A stretch of DNA of 64,000 bases from Coturnix japonica (taxonomy: Eukaryota > Chordata > Aves > Galliformes > Phasianidae). The stretch is taken from contig NC_029532.1 in NCBI RefSeq assembly GCF_001577835.2, forward strand, positions 8,737,996 through 8,801,995. Direction: 5' to 3'. A program made the position numbers and the translations under genes. Of this stretch, positions 20,886 to 34,000 are shown piece by piece; within the stretch, counting starts at the first letter, position 1, and each line of letters begins with the position of its first letter. The notes beneath the pieces are model-generated. The model made no database searches. It was not told the origin of the DNA and saw only the letters and a program-made list of their open reading frames with translations.

Positions 20886-23259
20886 AAAAAAAAAAAAAAA
20901 GAAAAAGAAAAAAAGAAAACTAATAGCAAACCCAAAAGTAGCATTGTGGTTTTTACTGGCCTCAGAATCTACCTTCATTTCGTACTGTAGAAGCATACCA
21001 GGTAATTAAATATAACTTCATTGCTCTTTGTGGTTGGTTAATACTAACCTGAGAGATATTTTGTAGTTCAAACTGTAGTATTTCCAAGCAGTATTTAATA
21101 GGTCTCTTCACAGAGAGCTGTTTTCAGGTGCATAATGACTTCCTACTTACAGCTCCAAGTGACGTGTCAGCACTTGGAATTTGTACTTTTTTGTATTAAA
21201 ATTAAAAAAAAAAAAACAAATACACTATGGGAACTTCAAGCAATATGTCTGTTATTTCACATGCAAGTATTACAGAGTTGCTGTGGCTTCCCTCATATCT
21301 TCAGTGGTTGTTTGCTGCATAAATGAATTACCAACAACTTTTCAAATACTCTTTGTTTCACCAAATGTTTCTTTTGAGTTGTTGTTTTTTTTTAATATGG
21401 TGCTAACTTCATCATTTAGGTCAGTATGATATATTAAAATGTGAAATGTAATGGTAACAGTTAAGGAAAATTAAAAAAATAAAATAAAAATCACACAGTA
21501 GTGCTTAAGAGACCTCAAAAGCATGAGCTGGCAAACACTACTACGTAGATTCTACCTGATAAGCAAAATGAAATGAATCACATACTTCTTTAAAATACAT
21601 GTTTTGTATGTTTGGGCCTTATTGTTTAGCAAATAATGAAAAGATATCTGTGAACTACGTCTATCTGTTGTTTGAGTCCTGAAATTCAGAGAATAAAGGC
21701 TCATTCATAAGTTTGAGGAAAGCAAAGAGGTAGGTTTGCTATCTTGTAATGCTTTTTGGGCTCCTCTGAATTTGGGGCATATGTGTGCAGTAGCTTTATT
21801 GAATACACTAGTTCTTAATATTGTGACGGTCTGCAATAAGAATTCTATTAAATACCAATTTTCAGTATAAATCTGCTGGCTCCTTGGGGGCAGTTTTAAT
21901 TAAACGGAGTACCTAATTTGCCTGTTTGTCCTGAAACTGCCTAAAAAAAAAAAAGAGGTATGGGGAGATGGGACATTGTTTTTCTCCCTGAACCAACAAT
22001 AGAACTGTTGTTTCCAGTAAAGGAAATTGTATGTCTGTGTCTAGGGGAGGGGAGGTAGTCTGTTCGTTTACCCACTTAAAAACATGTTCGTGTTTCTGAT
22101 ACTGTTTTGTTGGTTTTTTTTTTCTTACATGTTTAAGTAATTAAATGAAAAAAAAAAAAAAATCCAACCTGAAAAATTAAGTTTGAGACATGCAAAATCC
22201 AAGAAATGTACAGTTATCCTTAACCCTTATCTTGGATCTGTGCTGTGGTGCCTTTGGTGTGACTTTTCCCATGGAAGTATGAGTTGAGGATAGCAGGATA
22301 TGGGTACTGATTTTATATTTCTTGAATTTCTCAGTGTCACAATCTTAATGCTGTTTAAATCTTGTTCTTTGTATTTGTGAATTTATTGAACTGGTTTGAG
22401 TTTACCAAAGAGTGACTTATCCAAAATTGTCTCTGACAAAAGCAGACAAACAAACAAAAAAAGCATAAACGCAAAATCACTTTGATTGTACAGGTTCAGG
22501 TTCAAAACATTTTAACAAGACTGTTAAGAAGCAGGAAGTGATCTCTCTTTCTACAAAATCATGATTCAGCAATTTGCAAGTTTTACTTGCTCCTATTCAT
22601 GTTGATACGCCATTTACCTTTTCAACTGCTAGCAGTGTTAAGAATTACCAAGCCATAACACAGTACTGTAAATTTCAACAGTGCTTCAAAAGATGCATAC
22701 ATAGGCGAGTATAAAATATCATTCAGCATTACATTTACACTTGCGAAGTGAATGACTCTGGTAGAAAACAAACTTCAAACCTGGCTACAGCAAATAAATT
22801 GTGCCTTGTCACATAACGGTATGCCAGGATTAACATTGTCATGAAACGTGAAGCATTGTCTAATGGAAGTTAATTTCACTAGTCCGCCAAAAAAGAGTAT
22901 GCTGTGTTATTTTAAGCAGACTATGGAAGTGCTGTACAGCATCTCATTTCTGTACAGTTTTAAGTTAGCATGGAGCTGTTACACATTTCATTTACAATAA
23001 ATACAGACGTCAAAATCTGTGAGTATTTGACAGCAAAATCATGAAATTATGTAGGCTAGTTCATAATTGAGTCTCTTCTTAATCTACCTTTTTGATTATA
23101 GACAAATGTGAAAACAGCGACAGTGTCCTTTCCTCTATATGTTTAAACAACTATGACAAACTGTGAAAATAAAGGATTTTATATCTTTGCTAATGTTTGT
23201 GGTTTTAAACAGTTATTTTAGTTTACTTAATCAGTTATCTTCCATATTATTTTAAAACT

Positions 23260-23292
23260 TGTAAATACATTTAGAAGATAGCTTTGTAAATA
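23260..23292 (+). promoter_or_regulatory. ZBTB34: Pair of Pumilio response elements in ZBTB34 3' UTR
   Basis: TGTAAATA occurs twice, at 23260-23267 and 23285-23292, 25 bases apart. The motif matches TGTANATA, bound by vertebrate PUM1/PUM2. The pairing suggests post-transcriptional control, if this stretch is in the mRNA. Confidence 0.45.
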
Positions 23293-24687
23293 CAGTATGT
23301 TAGCAGTTCAGTATGGTCAATAAGTCTTCAAGATTGGCTCTGCTCTTTTTAGTGTGAAATCTTTCAGTAGCATAAAGGATACTGTCGTTTCACTGTTCAG
23401 CAGAATATACTGTAGGCCTGAAATGATAGTTTTTAATGCAGTCTTCCCAAGCATAAATTAATGTTTTATGCTGAAGTCTTTGGTTTACTTTTAGACAAAA
23501 TAATGAGGCCTCTTAATATATTAAGTTTGAATTTGGGGAAGAACAGCAGGAATAAAATCAAGGGCTGGGAAACAATTGAATGAGCTTTACCTTTAAAAAT
23601 ATATTATTTGAATTTTTGTATTAGTTTACTGTGATTCTTTTATTGTCATTTTTCTAAACAGGTTTCAGATGAAACTATTGAAAGGGACTCAAATATGCAA
23701 CACCTAATCTATTTTCCAAGGGAATTTTACCCTTGAATGGTGCTTTTTGACTGGTCAGGGTTATTTATTAAATTTTATATTTGAAAGTCTTTGCGTAATT
23801 GTGTAAATTCTTTATATGAATCTGTTTAGTTCATTCATTGTAAACTTCATAATACTCAGTGATTGAATCTGAAATTTAGTAAATTTAGTAAAAGTCATTC
23901 AAAATGTTCAAAGTTGAAACTCTGTGCATTTTACATATCTTTTAACAAGTGCCAGCGTAGATGTATTAAATACTGTAGTTTGGGTATATTTGCACATCCT
24001 TGTGACAGCATGAATTTCCTTGTGTAAGTTTTCATTTAAAAAGAAAAAGAAAAAAAAGGGCAAAAGAAACCTGGAATATGTTCCTCTATTTATTTCTTCA
24101 GGGGATGTGAAGCTGATTATCAGTAACTGAGCAGGTTTGCTTCTAGTTTACATAAGTAATTCCTACTATGGTAGATACAATGCACTGCTGTCTCTCCAAT
24201 TTACATGTGCTATGAATTCAGCCTTTGGACTTGTATTGCAAGCCTCTGGTTGTATCTGATTAGATAGAGCTCTTGCACGATTTTAACAGTGTTTGTTTCT
24301 GACAACAATTTGTATTTTTAAATAACTTTTATTTGTATGGTTGTTTTCATGATTAATATTTGAACAGTTTGAATGACTTGACTGAGTGTCATGGTCTTGC
24401 AATATAAACTGGTAACCTCACAACTCCACACTTCATCGCCACATGAAGTAAATGAAGCTAGCTAAGCTGATGCTGTAACAATAACTTGCCGTTAAGAATT
24501 ATTTTATAGCATGAATTTTAAAATATTTATTCAAATGATATTTTACTCTTGTATTCACTTTGGTTTTAGATTTGTGACATGAATATTTCAGTGCTGCTTT
24601 ATTTTGTTCTGATGAATTTGTTTCTTGCTTGTAAATCGCTTTTTTTTTTTTTAATGGTATAAAGTCAGTGGGAATTGCTGTTTGTAA

Positions 24688-24693
24688 ATTAAA
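24688..24693 (+). terminator. ZBTB34: Poly(A) signal ATTAAA, likely ZBTB34 end
   Basis: ATTAAA followed 20-35 bases on by a GT-rich element (CTGTGGTGTCAGTGTC), the usual arrangement of a strong cleavage site. Cleavage is expected near 24710. Confidence 0.55.
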
Positions 24694-24715
24694 ATGCTTC
24701 TAGAGCAAACCTCTG

Positions 24716-27700
24716 TGGTGTCAGTGTCTACATTTAGATATTAAGTAGTGGACTTCAGGAAAAGAATCTACACAAAGCTGCAGCTTTATGTGTGTTTATC
24801 TCCTGGGAATCAGAAAACTTTAGAGTCAAAGTACTGCTGAAGTTTCGGTCTTTTTGCTTGTTCAGTTCTGAACAGATTCTCATTTCAGTGCTGTGCTTCA
24901 AAACTTGTCCTGCAGAACAATGAAAAATACAGCCTTGCAAACTAATAGCAAGCCGGAGATAACTCAGTTGGGCAGGGAGGTGTATTTCCTTTCTAGAGGG
25001 ATGTTTTGCTGTGCCATTTATGACAGTAGAGCTAATGCTGTTCTCACCACATGTAGGAAACAGCTCCTAGCATACAAGCTTGAATTTAACACGAGTAGCC
25101 AACGACTGGTAGCTATTTTCTGCTGGTAGGCTAGTCTTAGCTTCTTTCATGTTAGCTGGCTCTTTAAGTACCTTTGTAACAAGGAACTTCTAGCAGTAAT
25201 TAATATATCCAAAACCAAGTGTGTGCTATCACTGATTTGCTGAGATAGACTTGTCTTTTGAGGGCCAGGCAGAATCTTGCAGAAAGACAGCTAATGCTAT
25301 TAAATTTTATTTAACATTTCCTAGCATTGTTTCCAACTCTCCATTGTATGTGGGATGTTAGCTAGAAAAGACTTTTGTCCTATAATAAAGCTGAATTAAA
25401 TTTATATAAGCTATAAACTTAGCAGGAACCAAAGGGTGTGCCTATATCAGTTGAAGGATCTTGACTGGCTCAGGGGGCAGGGTTTTATTCCCCTCAGTCA
25501 GAACAAAGCATCTGTTCCATTGTGCTTATAGCTTCTGAAAAGTCAAATAATGTGAAGTAGGTTAAGTAAGATGACTGAAGGATGGAATAAAGGTAACATT
25601 GCTTTCACTTGAGGAAGGAGAGCAGAGAAACAACCTAGCGAACTGGGGTTTAGTTTCTTGTTCTTCTTGTTATTTTAAGGAGGTAAATTGTTTCCTCTTG
25701 CTGGGAGGCTGCAGGTCGTCTTCTGCAGCCAACTTCTGCAGCGAACCCGCTCGCAAGTTCCCTCAGAAAATAGTTCCTGTTTCCCTCATTATAAATAAAC
25801 AGCTTTGGCTGTTTCCTGTTCACACTTTCTTGTTCATACTTCAGTACCTGTCTTCACTGTCATGGTACTACTATAAATCAGGCCCATATTTAAGAAAGAC
25901 GTGATCCCATATGGCATCCCTGGGAATCTCATACTATGTAAAACAAAAAACAATTAACTGTAGGCATGAAAGGAGAAGAAGGGTTTTGGTCAGAGAGGTG
26001 AGTTGCCGTCACCCACACTAGTTTTGCTGCTCTTGAAACAGAAGGTTTTTGATGCAGTTTTGTGGCAAACTTGCAAAGTTGATGGAGAGTTCTGCAGTGG
26101 GAAGCAGTACTGGAGAAAGCATAAAAACAAGAAGGCAAATGACAGTGATCCTGACTAAACGTAAGTAAAACGTGATAAAAATAAAATAGATAAAATAATC
26201 TGTGGATTTTTAGAGTGGAAATTTAAAAGTGAAGATAATTGTTTTTGGAGTGGAAAACTCAGGAAAAAAGTGAAGGCAAGGATCAAAAATGAGAGAGATG
26301 ACAAAAATAAAACAAAAAACAACCAAACACCAAGAACAGGAAAGTATAGGTTTGACTCTGTAGTCGTCAAAAATTGCCATGCTAGTCAAGCTGAAATGAT
26401 GTCAGTCAGATTTTCACACCATATAAAACAGAGTCTGCCAACTCCAGGCCTGTGCATAACACATCAGAAGTCTGAAAATGTCCTGAGACAAGGGCGAGGT
26501 GTTCTGCTGTGATGGATGTGAGGTTGTGTGGGTCAACTGTGGAATCTGGGTGGGAGCTGCAGCTTGTCTGTTATCAGCACATGAAGATGAGAAATTAAAA
26601 GGAGTTATTGCAGTGCATCAGATTATGGTAAGATTTTAAACATATCTGTAGATTTAACAAAATTATCCATATATTCTTTGGCTTTAACACTTGGAAAGTA
26701 TTCAGGCTTTTCTCTAACTCCATTTTTCTCTAGCTGCATTTTTGCTACGTAGGATCCTAATTTCACCTAGTTTTATCTAGGGATACACCACCGACCTTGA
26801 ATAGTTAGATCTGTTTGAAGTTGTAATCCATGGCAATAATTACAGTGCCATAGTACAGTATGTATAGTTAAACTTCAACTTGCTTGTTTAGAATTTGCTC
26901 CTAATAACTTGGAGAATGGGCTACTTCAGCTGAAATACCCTATAAAATAATTGTATTGTACAGGGTAAAGTGACTTATTTCAAATGCACTAATTTTGTAT
27001 TGCCTGAAAAAAAAGTATTTCCTAAAACAATTCCAATTAATGCTGACAGACAAATACACAGCAAAAAGTAAGGCTAAGAAACTACTTAATGTCTCATCAC
27101 TTCAGTAGCAAGCAGCACCTCTTGATCCAAATTAATGCAGCCTGCCTGAACTGCTCAAATGATGTTTGATTCTATTTTTTTCTGAAAAAAAAAAAAAAAA
27201 AAAAGGAAATTTCAGTAGAATAAATACTGAACAGACTTATCATTACTTATATGCTTGTTTTTGTGGGTACCCACCATCATTTACTTTAGATTTTACATAC
27301 AGATGTTCTTGTAATATAGAGTTACAGCATTGCTATACATCTCTTGCTGGAAGTTACCACTTGTGTAACTTAATCAGCAGAAGGAAAGGTGACCATTCCC
27401 GTGTGCAGCTGGAGCAAGGACAGGATAAATAGCAGAACAGGGTAATATTAGATGGCAGCAGTAAAAATATTGACATATTATCTCCAAACCTTTTAAGCAA
27501 TGCAAATCTCTGTTACCCCAAATGGAATGTTAACTCTGAAATTAATTAGTGCTAATTTCATTCAGTTCATACCTGATTGCCCAGTGCGAGTGTTTATTTG
27601 ATGCATTTTTGTAGTTGGGTATTTATAATATTCTGAAACACTTCAACTTTTCTCAGCTGGCACACTGGAACTCAGTAGTAAGAAAAATAGACTGAGAAGG

Positions 27701-28677
27701 AATACTCATTGAAAGGGTGCTGTAAAACCACTTAGCAAGTTAGGAGGCAGACCAAGATTATGTACAGATGTTATGTTAAGAAGGCTGAGGAGAAAATTTG
27801 ATTTAGGTTAGAAAAAAAATTATGTTCTTGCATTTAAAAAAAAAAAAAGACAAAAAGTTCTGATCTTTCTTTCTGTACATGCAGGAATAAACTTCTGTCA
27901 TGCAAAATGCCTGGAAACAGCTTGAGGGGAAGCTAAAACAGCCAATATGAGCTCACAGCATTTATTGTTTCGCAACAAAAATCATGTGTCCAAAATGCAG
28001 CCTGACCCCACGGATGGTTCGTTGTGTCACATTCATGAAATAGCGCAGTCCAGTTGTGTTCTGCACAGATTCACAGGGATTTAAATCAAATATCCAATGC
28101 ATTGAAATGTAGGCAGTAACTTTTAATAATGGGGAATGATGTGACTAATGACACATCACAATGATGTTTTTATAGTGATATACTTCCAAGCAATTGGCCA
28201 ATCTTTTCAAAAAAGCTCAGTACAGCACAGCCCTAAATCTTATCTATGCTTTTTTTATCTATGCAGAAAGAATTCTACTCCATCCCTCCCCCCAGCAGAG
28301 GATGCTCGCTAATTGTTTAAAACACGAATTATGGAAGGATAATTTAAGGAGCAGTACATAGTAGTAACCTGAAGTGGAAAATAAGAAAATACTCAGCCTT
28401 CACTTATGATATATGTCCTCAGTTTAGGCAGCTGCTGAGCAATTCCATCCTCAGCAAGGCAGTGTTTCTATCCAGGATTTCAGCCAGTGGCCAAGATTGT
28501 TCAGGCAATGGACATTATCACAATGTCCATCACAATGGACATTATCACTTTGCAGTTCTTCAAGAAAATCACTTTGAAAACACTGCCCCAGAATGTTATA
28601 ATTAGGGTAAGAATTAACTACCTTGCAGGGCTTTGTTTTTGTTGTTGTTGTTGCTGTTGTTGTTTTCTAATATCAGG
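24716..28677. other. Intergenic region downstream of ZBTB34
   Basis: AT-rich with scattered poly(A) runs (27185-27204, 27836-27848). The short open frames here show no domain. A small direct and inverted repeat lies at 28506-28548, then a (TTG)n-like stretch at 28627-28665. Confidence 0.55.
28506..28548. repeat. Short direct repeat with inverted copy
   Basis: CAATGGACATTATCAC occurs at 28506-28521 and 28533-28548; between them AATGTCCAT (28522-28530) is the reverse complement of ATGGACATT. The RNA or single strand could fold either way. Confidence 0.8.
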
Positions 28678-28815
28678 TGATGGAGCACTGGGACAGGTTG
28701 CCCAATGAGGTTGTCAAGTCTTTTGTCTTGGAGATGTTTGGATATGGTTGCAGGCAACCTTCTCTTGGCGGCTCTGGTTGAGCAGGGCTTGGACCATTCT
28801 GTGATTCTGAATTTT
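28678..28815 (+). mobile_element. CR1 3'-end fragment
   Basis: Plus-strand CR1 3' region: the GGAGCACTGGGACAGGTTGCC block (CR1 'HWNRLP' region), then GAGATGTTTGGATATGGTTG and TTGGACCATTCTGTGATTCT near the tail. Old and eroded. Confidence 0.75.
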
Positions 28816-28870
28816 GGGCAAATGCTGTCTTTAATGTCCTGGTATAATGAGATAGGACAGATAGCAAAGA

Positions 28871-28965
28871 GTCACAGAATCACAGAATTGTAGGGGTTGG
28901 AAGGGACCTCTAGAGATCATCAAGTCCAACCCCCCTGCCAAAGCAGGTTCCCTATACCACGTCGA
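28871..28965 (-). mobile_element. CR1 3'-tail fragment, minus strand
   Basis: Starts with the complement of the CR1 tail (TCACAGAATCACAGAATTG), then GGTTGGAAGGGACCTCTAGA and CCAACCCCCCTGCCAAAGCA. The last 95 or so bases of a 5'-truncated CR1, lying head to tail against the plus-strand piece just left of it. Confidence 0.88.
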
Positions 28966-29420
28966 GTGTAGAGTAGTCTATGCCTATGCAGTAAGTGAAG
29001 GTGTGTATGAAATAAGCTGCAGTTCTTCAGCAGCTCTTAAGGAAAAACAAAAAAGAAGCTGTAGGGAAATACCTTCGTGCTTTGATTTGTATTTTCAAGT
29101 TGCGAGCATCATTATTCCCAGGCAGATCCCAAATCTATGGTTTGAGTTTGCTTGTTTTAATTTCATTTCAGAATGAACCCATTTACTTTGGAAAGAAAGT
29201 TCATCCATATTTAACTGGGACATCTGAAGATCTTCAAACTGCTCTAGATTTAATAGCTGTTCACTAGTTGTTCACCCAATGATAAACAATTGTTGGAGAC
29301 ATAAGAATGGACATAATGCAGTCTCTCAAAACTTCCTTCTAAGGAATCTCATTTAGTTTGTGTTCCCTTGTTCTCTATACAAAACTTGTCTGATGCACTA
29401 CACAGCAGTCCTGTGTGTAC

Positions 29421-30551
29421 AGAGCAGAACAGAACAGCCCAAGTTGGAACGGGCCCAAAAGAATCAATGAGCCCAACCCCTGCTTCCACATAGCACCACC
29501 TCAAACCCAAATGCTATGGCTGACAGCAGGGTCCAAATGCAACTTGAGCTCTGGCAGCTCTGGGCTGTGCCCACTGCCCTCTGTTACAGAACCTTTTCTA
29601 GCCCCCAGCCTGACCCTCCCTGACACAGCTCCACGCTGCTCCCTCAGGTCCTGTTGCTGTCACTGGAGAGCAGAGCTCTCAGTAAGGACATGTAGGCCAC
29701 CATGAGGCAGACCAACCCAACCTCAGCTGCTCCTTACACACCATGACAGCGGATGTGATGTCAGACCCTACCACATCTCTATAGCCCTCCTTTGGACACT
29801 CACTAATAGTTTTATGTCCTTCTTACATTGTGGCACCTATATCTGCACCCAGCGTTTTAGGTGAGGCCACACTATGCAGAGCACAGTGGGACAATACATG
29901 CTCTTACCCAGTGGCAGTACTGAGTCTGGATCAGCCCAGAGGATGGCAGCCCCTCGGGTTCCAGGGCACTGCAAGTTACTTATGCACTTACTGTGCATTC
30001 ACTTCTTGTGTCCAAATTATTTATAAAAATGTAAAAGAGAAGTGGCCCTAAAAGAGAGCCCAGCAGGACCCTATAGTATCTACCTGCCAGCCTGATGGGA
30101 CCCCATCTACTAAATCCCTTTGTGCTCAACCTACCAGCCAATTAATTCCTCTGTGTACTTGTGCTGGGCATTTTGTCCAGAAAGACAATGTGAGAAGCAA
30201 TATTGACAACTTTGTTAAAATAAAATGAATGAAAAAATCCCCCCACACCTACTGGCCTTCCTGGGTCAAGATGGAGAACTTTATTACAAAGGGCCTGTGA
30301 CTACCAGGATCTTCTTTCTTCCCCTTCATGGAAATGGGGACATTTTCCACCTTCCAGTCAACTGGGCCCCTTCCAGATTCCCAAGGCCATTGCAGAATAG
30401 TTGGGACCATCCTCTCAGTGGTATCAACCAGCTCTTCCCGTACCCTGGGATGGATCCCATCAGCCCCTGAAGACTTGGCTGCATTCCTTTGGAGCACCAC
30501 ATCTCCACCACGTTCAGCTGGGAGCTCGCACCAATGTGATGCAGCTACCAA
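29421..30551 (-). mobile_element. CR1 LINE, 5'-truncated, minus strand, ending near the RALGPS1 promoter
   Basis: On the minus strand the right end encodes a CR1 RT block (SSGADGIHPRVREELVDTTE, WESGRGPVDWKVENVPISMK, GKKEDPGSHRPF). The left part is the CR1 3' half and tail region, beginning with a degraded GTTGGAACGGGCCC block. The copy is old: open only in pieces, with its middle eroded. I read it as one insertion of about 1.1 kb, since the parts come in the right order; a long internal gap relative to full CR1 is likely. Confidence 0.75.
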
Positions 30552-30800
30552 TCAAAAGAGCAGGTGCTCTCCTTGTAGTGATGTCTGAACTGGAGCAGCA
30601 GGAACCCCAGCAGTGTCTGTTCCACCGAGCAGCGCGGATACCCCCGTTACAGCCCTGAGGCTCCGACTCATCCCAGGAACCCGCCCAACCCAACGCGGCT
30701 CCTACGAGCCCGCACACCCCAGGCGAACCGGCCGGCGGGAGCTGCGCGCACCTGCAGACAGCGGCGGCTCCTGCGCACTCGGCCGCTCTCTGCCGTGGCC

Positions 30801-30823
30801 CCGCCCCGCTGCACGCGGATTGG
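30801..30823 (+). promoter_or_regulatory. GC box plus inverted CCAAT box
   Basis: CCGCCCC (Sp1-type) and ATTGG (NF-Y-type, reverse CCAAT) 12 bases apart, a common core-promoter pair that would place transcription start roughly 60-100 bases downstream. Confidence 0.5.
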
Positions 30824-30879
30824 TGGGCGCTGCCGTGCGGAGCGCCGGTTGGTCGGTGAGCCCGTCAGTCCGGCGCGCC

Positions 30880-31025
30880 CCGTTCTCTCCCTTGGATTCC
30901 CCCCTTTGCCGGCTCGGGCCTCGTTGTGTGTCTGTGGCGGGCGGGCTGCGGTTTCGTTCTGCTGCCGAGGTGTCGGTACCGAGAAGGATCGCGAGTGTCG
31001 TCCGGGGCCGCAGCCTCCGGGACAG
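30880..31025 (+). other. RALGPS1: RALGPS1 noncoding first exon (5' end approximate)
   Basis: Bounded on the right by the donor GGGACAG/gtgaga at 31025/31026; the left border is estimated from the CCAAT box. No start codon in frame with RALGPS1 is apparent. Confidence 0.5.
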
Positions 31026-34000
31026 GTGAGATGTGGCCGAGCCCCGCGTCCCGTACGGGGCAGGTGTTCGGCGGCGGGGCCTCCTCGCTGGCACGGGACG
31101 GCTGCGCCCCCTGCGCCGCACAGCGCCCTTAGGCCCATCCCCGCCGCCCTCGTTCCCGTCCCCGCCTCGGGCGTGTGCGGCGGGCGGAGCTCTGCGGCCG
31201 CGGGCCCGGACGGAGCCCGAGCACCGGGGGGAAACGCGCGGCTCTCTGGCGTTCCGTAGTGGCGGGGCGCGGTGCGCGGTGCGGTGCGGCCCCAGGGCAG
31301 GTGTGAGGCGCGGGGCCCTGCAGCCTCCGCGGGCTCTGCCCGTAGGAGCGTCCCCCGGTCCGCTGCAGCCGCGCTCAGTCCCACCGGAGCTGTCGCTGTC
31401 CTCTGCGTCCGCCAGGCCGCGCACCTCCAAGCGCGTCTCGTTACCGCTGCGTTACGTTGTTGCCCCTTTCCGGCTGCTCCTTTCCATACACCGGCGCAGG
31501 CGATCTGTTGTGAGCCGTGTGTGCTGCGCAGGCGGGTTACTGACCGGTTCGCTGTTCAGGTCTGATGAAATGAGGTTGTCGCTTTGGGGCCTGAGGATTC
31601 GGGAGGTGCTGTGCGGTTCGAGACGCAGCTGGATAGTGGAAAGTGCAGATAGAAACCACCTGGATTTGACTACATCCTCTGGTGGGCTTCACGAATAAAT
31701 TTGGAAGCTGTTCTAACGCAGTATGGGTTATATTGTACACATAAGGAGCCTCGATTGCGTGAAATCTGTTGTCAGATCACTTCGGGTTATTTTTCTTCAA
31801 ACTTGAGCTGCGCTGCAACAGGCTGCAGGGTGTCGAGATGTCAGCGTTGGGTGGAGAAAGAGCTACTGATATGCTTGGCTACAGATCTGCTGTGTGCCCC
31901 CGGTCTGTCAATGTGTGTGTGTGGAAAAGGAGCACAGTTACTCTCCCATCTTCTTTTTTTGCGAGAAAGCGTTAAATCTGGGTTGGTCTGTGTTGGCATC
32001 TGGATGGGTATTCCCTACTTTAAGGACTTTCAGAGTTGAGTGTAGCTTAGGTATGTTGTACACTGGCTCGTGCTTTTCAGACTCTAAGGACAGAAGGGTG
32101 ATTGTTGTAGGTGACTCCCTTCTGCAAGGAACAGAAGGCCCTATATGCCGGCCTGACCCTACCCGCAGAGAAGTGTGCTGCCTTCCTGGGGCACGGGTCA
32201 GGGACATTTCAAAGAAAATTTCTAGATTGATTCATCCTTCAAGACTACTCCCCCACCACCCACTTTTAATAATTCAGGCTGGCAGGAGGAAGTTGGCAAG
32301 CAAAAGCCTGAGGTCCATCAAGAAAGACCTCAGGGGAATGGGCGAATACTTGAAGGAGCTGGGTGCAGAGTGATTCTTTTCTTCTATGCCCGTGGTGTCA
32401 GGACAAAGAATACAGGGTGTGATCAAAAATACCCATCTCTTAAACAGATGGGTTAAGAAGCTGGTGCAAACGCACAAGAAATTTCGGCTATTTTGACCAT
32501 GGGGCAATCTACAGCTGCACCTGTGAATGAATGGCTGCTGAGCTAGCAGCCGTCCCTGAGGCGTAAGAGGGTATTAGCCTGAAAATTAGCGGGACTCATT
32601 GATAGTCTTTAAACTAGGAACAAGGGGAAGGGGGCAAAATAAGGCTACTGGGGTGCAACGGTGCATTTCGAGGGGATTGTTACCAAACTTGTGGGCAAAG
32701 ATTGCAGGAGTGCAAAGGACGGGAGTAGGCAGGGGGATGCTGGGGAATGCCCGCTGTCTCTAGTGGATCCTGGATCGCTCATGAAGGTGGTGGAGACGGA
32801 CAGCCCGGCGAAGTGCCTTTATACTAATGCACGGGAGCCGAGCAACAAGCAGGAGGAACCTGGAAACTGTGATGCCCTCTGAAAATTATGACATTGTTGC
32901 TTATCACAGAAGCAACACTGGCTAGGATGCACTCCCACCAATTGGGATACTACAGTCTGATGGCTATAGGCTCTTTAGGAGAGATAGGCGAGGTAGGAAC
33001 GGGTGGGGAGTCGCCTTTAATGTCAGAGATTTGGATAAACGTGTGAGGAGCTCCCCATGACAAACAGTCAAGAACACGGTTGAGAGCCTGTGGGTTAGAA
33101 TTAGAGATGGACTAATTAAAGGTCAGCTGTATTAGGGGATAATACACAGGCCACCTGATCAAGGGGAGGCTGCTTGATGAGGCTTTCTTGCTCCAGATGC
33201 GTGAGCGTCCTGCTCACGGGCCCTTGTTCCTGGTGGGGGAGACTTCACCAGTCCCTGACATCTGTTGGGAAAAACCACACGCGAGCTGCAACGAGTCCCA
33301 GAGGCTCCTTGGAATCCATTGATGATAGCTTTCTGGTTCAGGTATGTTACAGACCGACCCAGACAGGTTCAAGCGTTGCCTGGACCTGCTGCTTTCACCA
33401 ACGCTAAGGAGATCATCAAAAGGCGTCAAGCGTTGCGAGGGCTGCTGGCTCCCAGCGATGTTCATGCCCTGGTTGAGTTTTGATCTCAAAGCGATGTGGC
33501 CTGCAAAAGGCAGACCAGGATGCTCAAACTTAGAGAAGAGCAAGACTTCAAGCTACTCAATGGAATGCTGGCCAAAGATCCCCTATGGCGCGCCTGGCCC
33601 TCAAAGATAAGGAACGGTTGAGGAGAGCTGCTACTTTCAAGGTGCCCTCCTGGCAGCCACAAGAGGTCTCCATTTCCCGCTGATATAAGAAGTGGCAGAG
33701 AGGTAGAAAACCGGCATGCTCAGCAAAGGAGCCTCTACAGAGGAACTGAGGGGAAGAGAGGGTTGTACAGCTCTGAAACAAGGGCTGTGTCACCCGGGAG
33801 AAAAGAATAACAGGGTTATGCCGTCCGAACTTGCAGATGTGGGATCAGGAAAGCCAAGGCCAGTGCGAAACTGACTTGGCGAGGATGGTGAAAAACAACA
33901 AGAAAATCCTTCTACAGGCTACCATTGGCAGAAGAGACCAGGCCAAAATGGGCGTCCTACCTTCGGTAAATTGTAAAAGGAGAAATGGCTTCAACCAGAT

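Larger units (their letters stand above)
19920..24715 (+). other. ZBTB34: Probable long 3' UTR of ZBTB34
   Basis: AT-rich, no coding exon. It holds a TA-rich repeat near 20830-20885, two Pumilio-type elements TGTAAATA (23260-23267, 23285-23292), AATAAA near 22998 and 23167, and a well-formed terminal poly(A) site at 24688-24693. The extent is inferred from that last site. Confidence 0.5.
30660..31560 (+). promoter_or_regulatory. RALGPS1: CpG-island promoter of RALGPS1
   Basis: The strongest CpG island in the window. It holds a GC box (CCGCCCC at 30801) and an inverted CCAAT box (ATTGG at 30819-30823), and no TATA. A donor ACAG/gtgaga lies at 31025/31026. I assign it to RALGPS1 because no other promoter lies between it and the RALGPS1 coding exons and its donor faces them. 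Open frames through the island on both strands are a result of GC-rich composition. Confidence 0.75.

Noticed and set aside
30613-31698. Long open frames on both strands through the RALGPS1 CpG island (up to 242 codons)
   Set aside because: GC-rich sequence lacks stop codons by composition; frames overlap on both strands and are Arg/Pro/Gly/Ala-rich without domains.
31894-32373. 159-codon frame with VVGDSLLQGTEG, which looks like an esterase gene
   Set aside because: It is the SGNH/esterase part of CR1 ORF1, continuous with the rest of that LINE, not a host gene.
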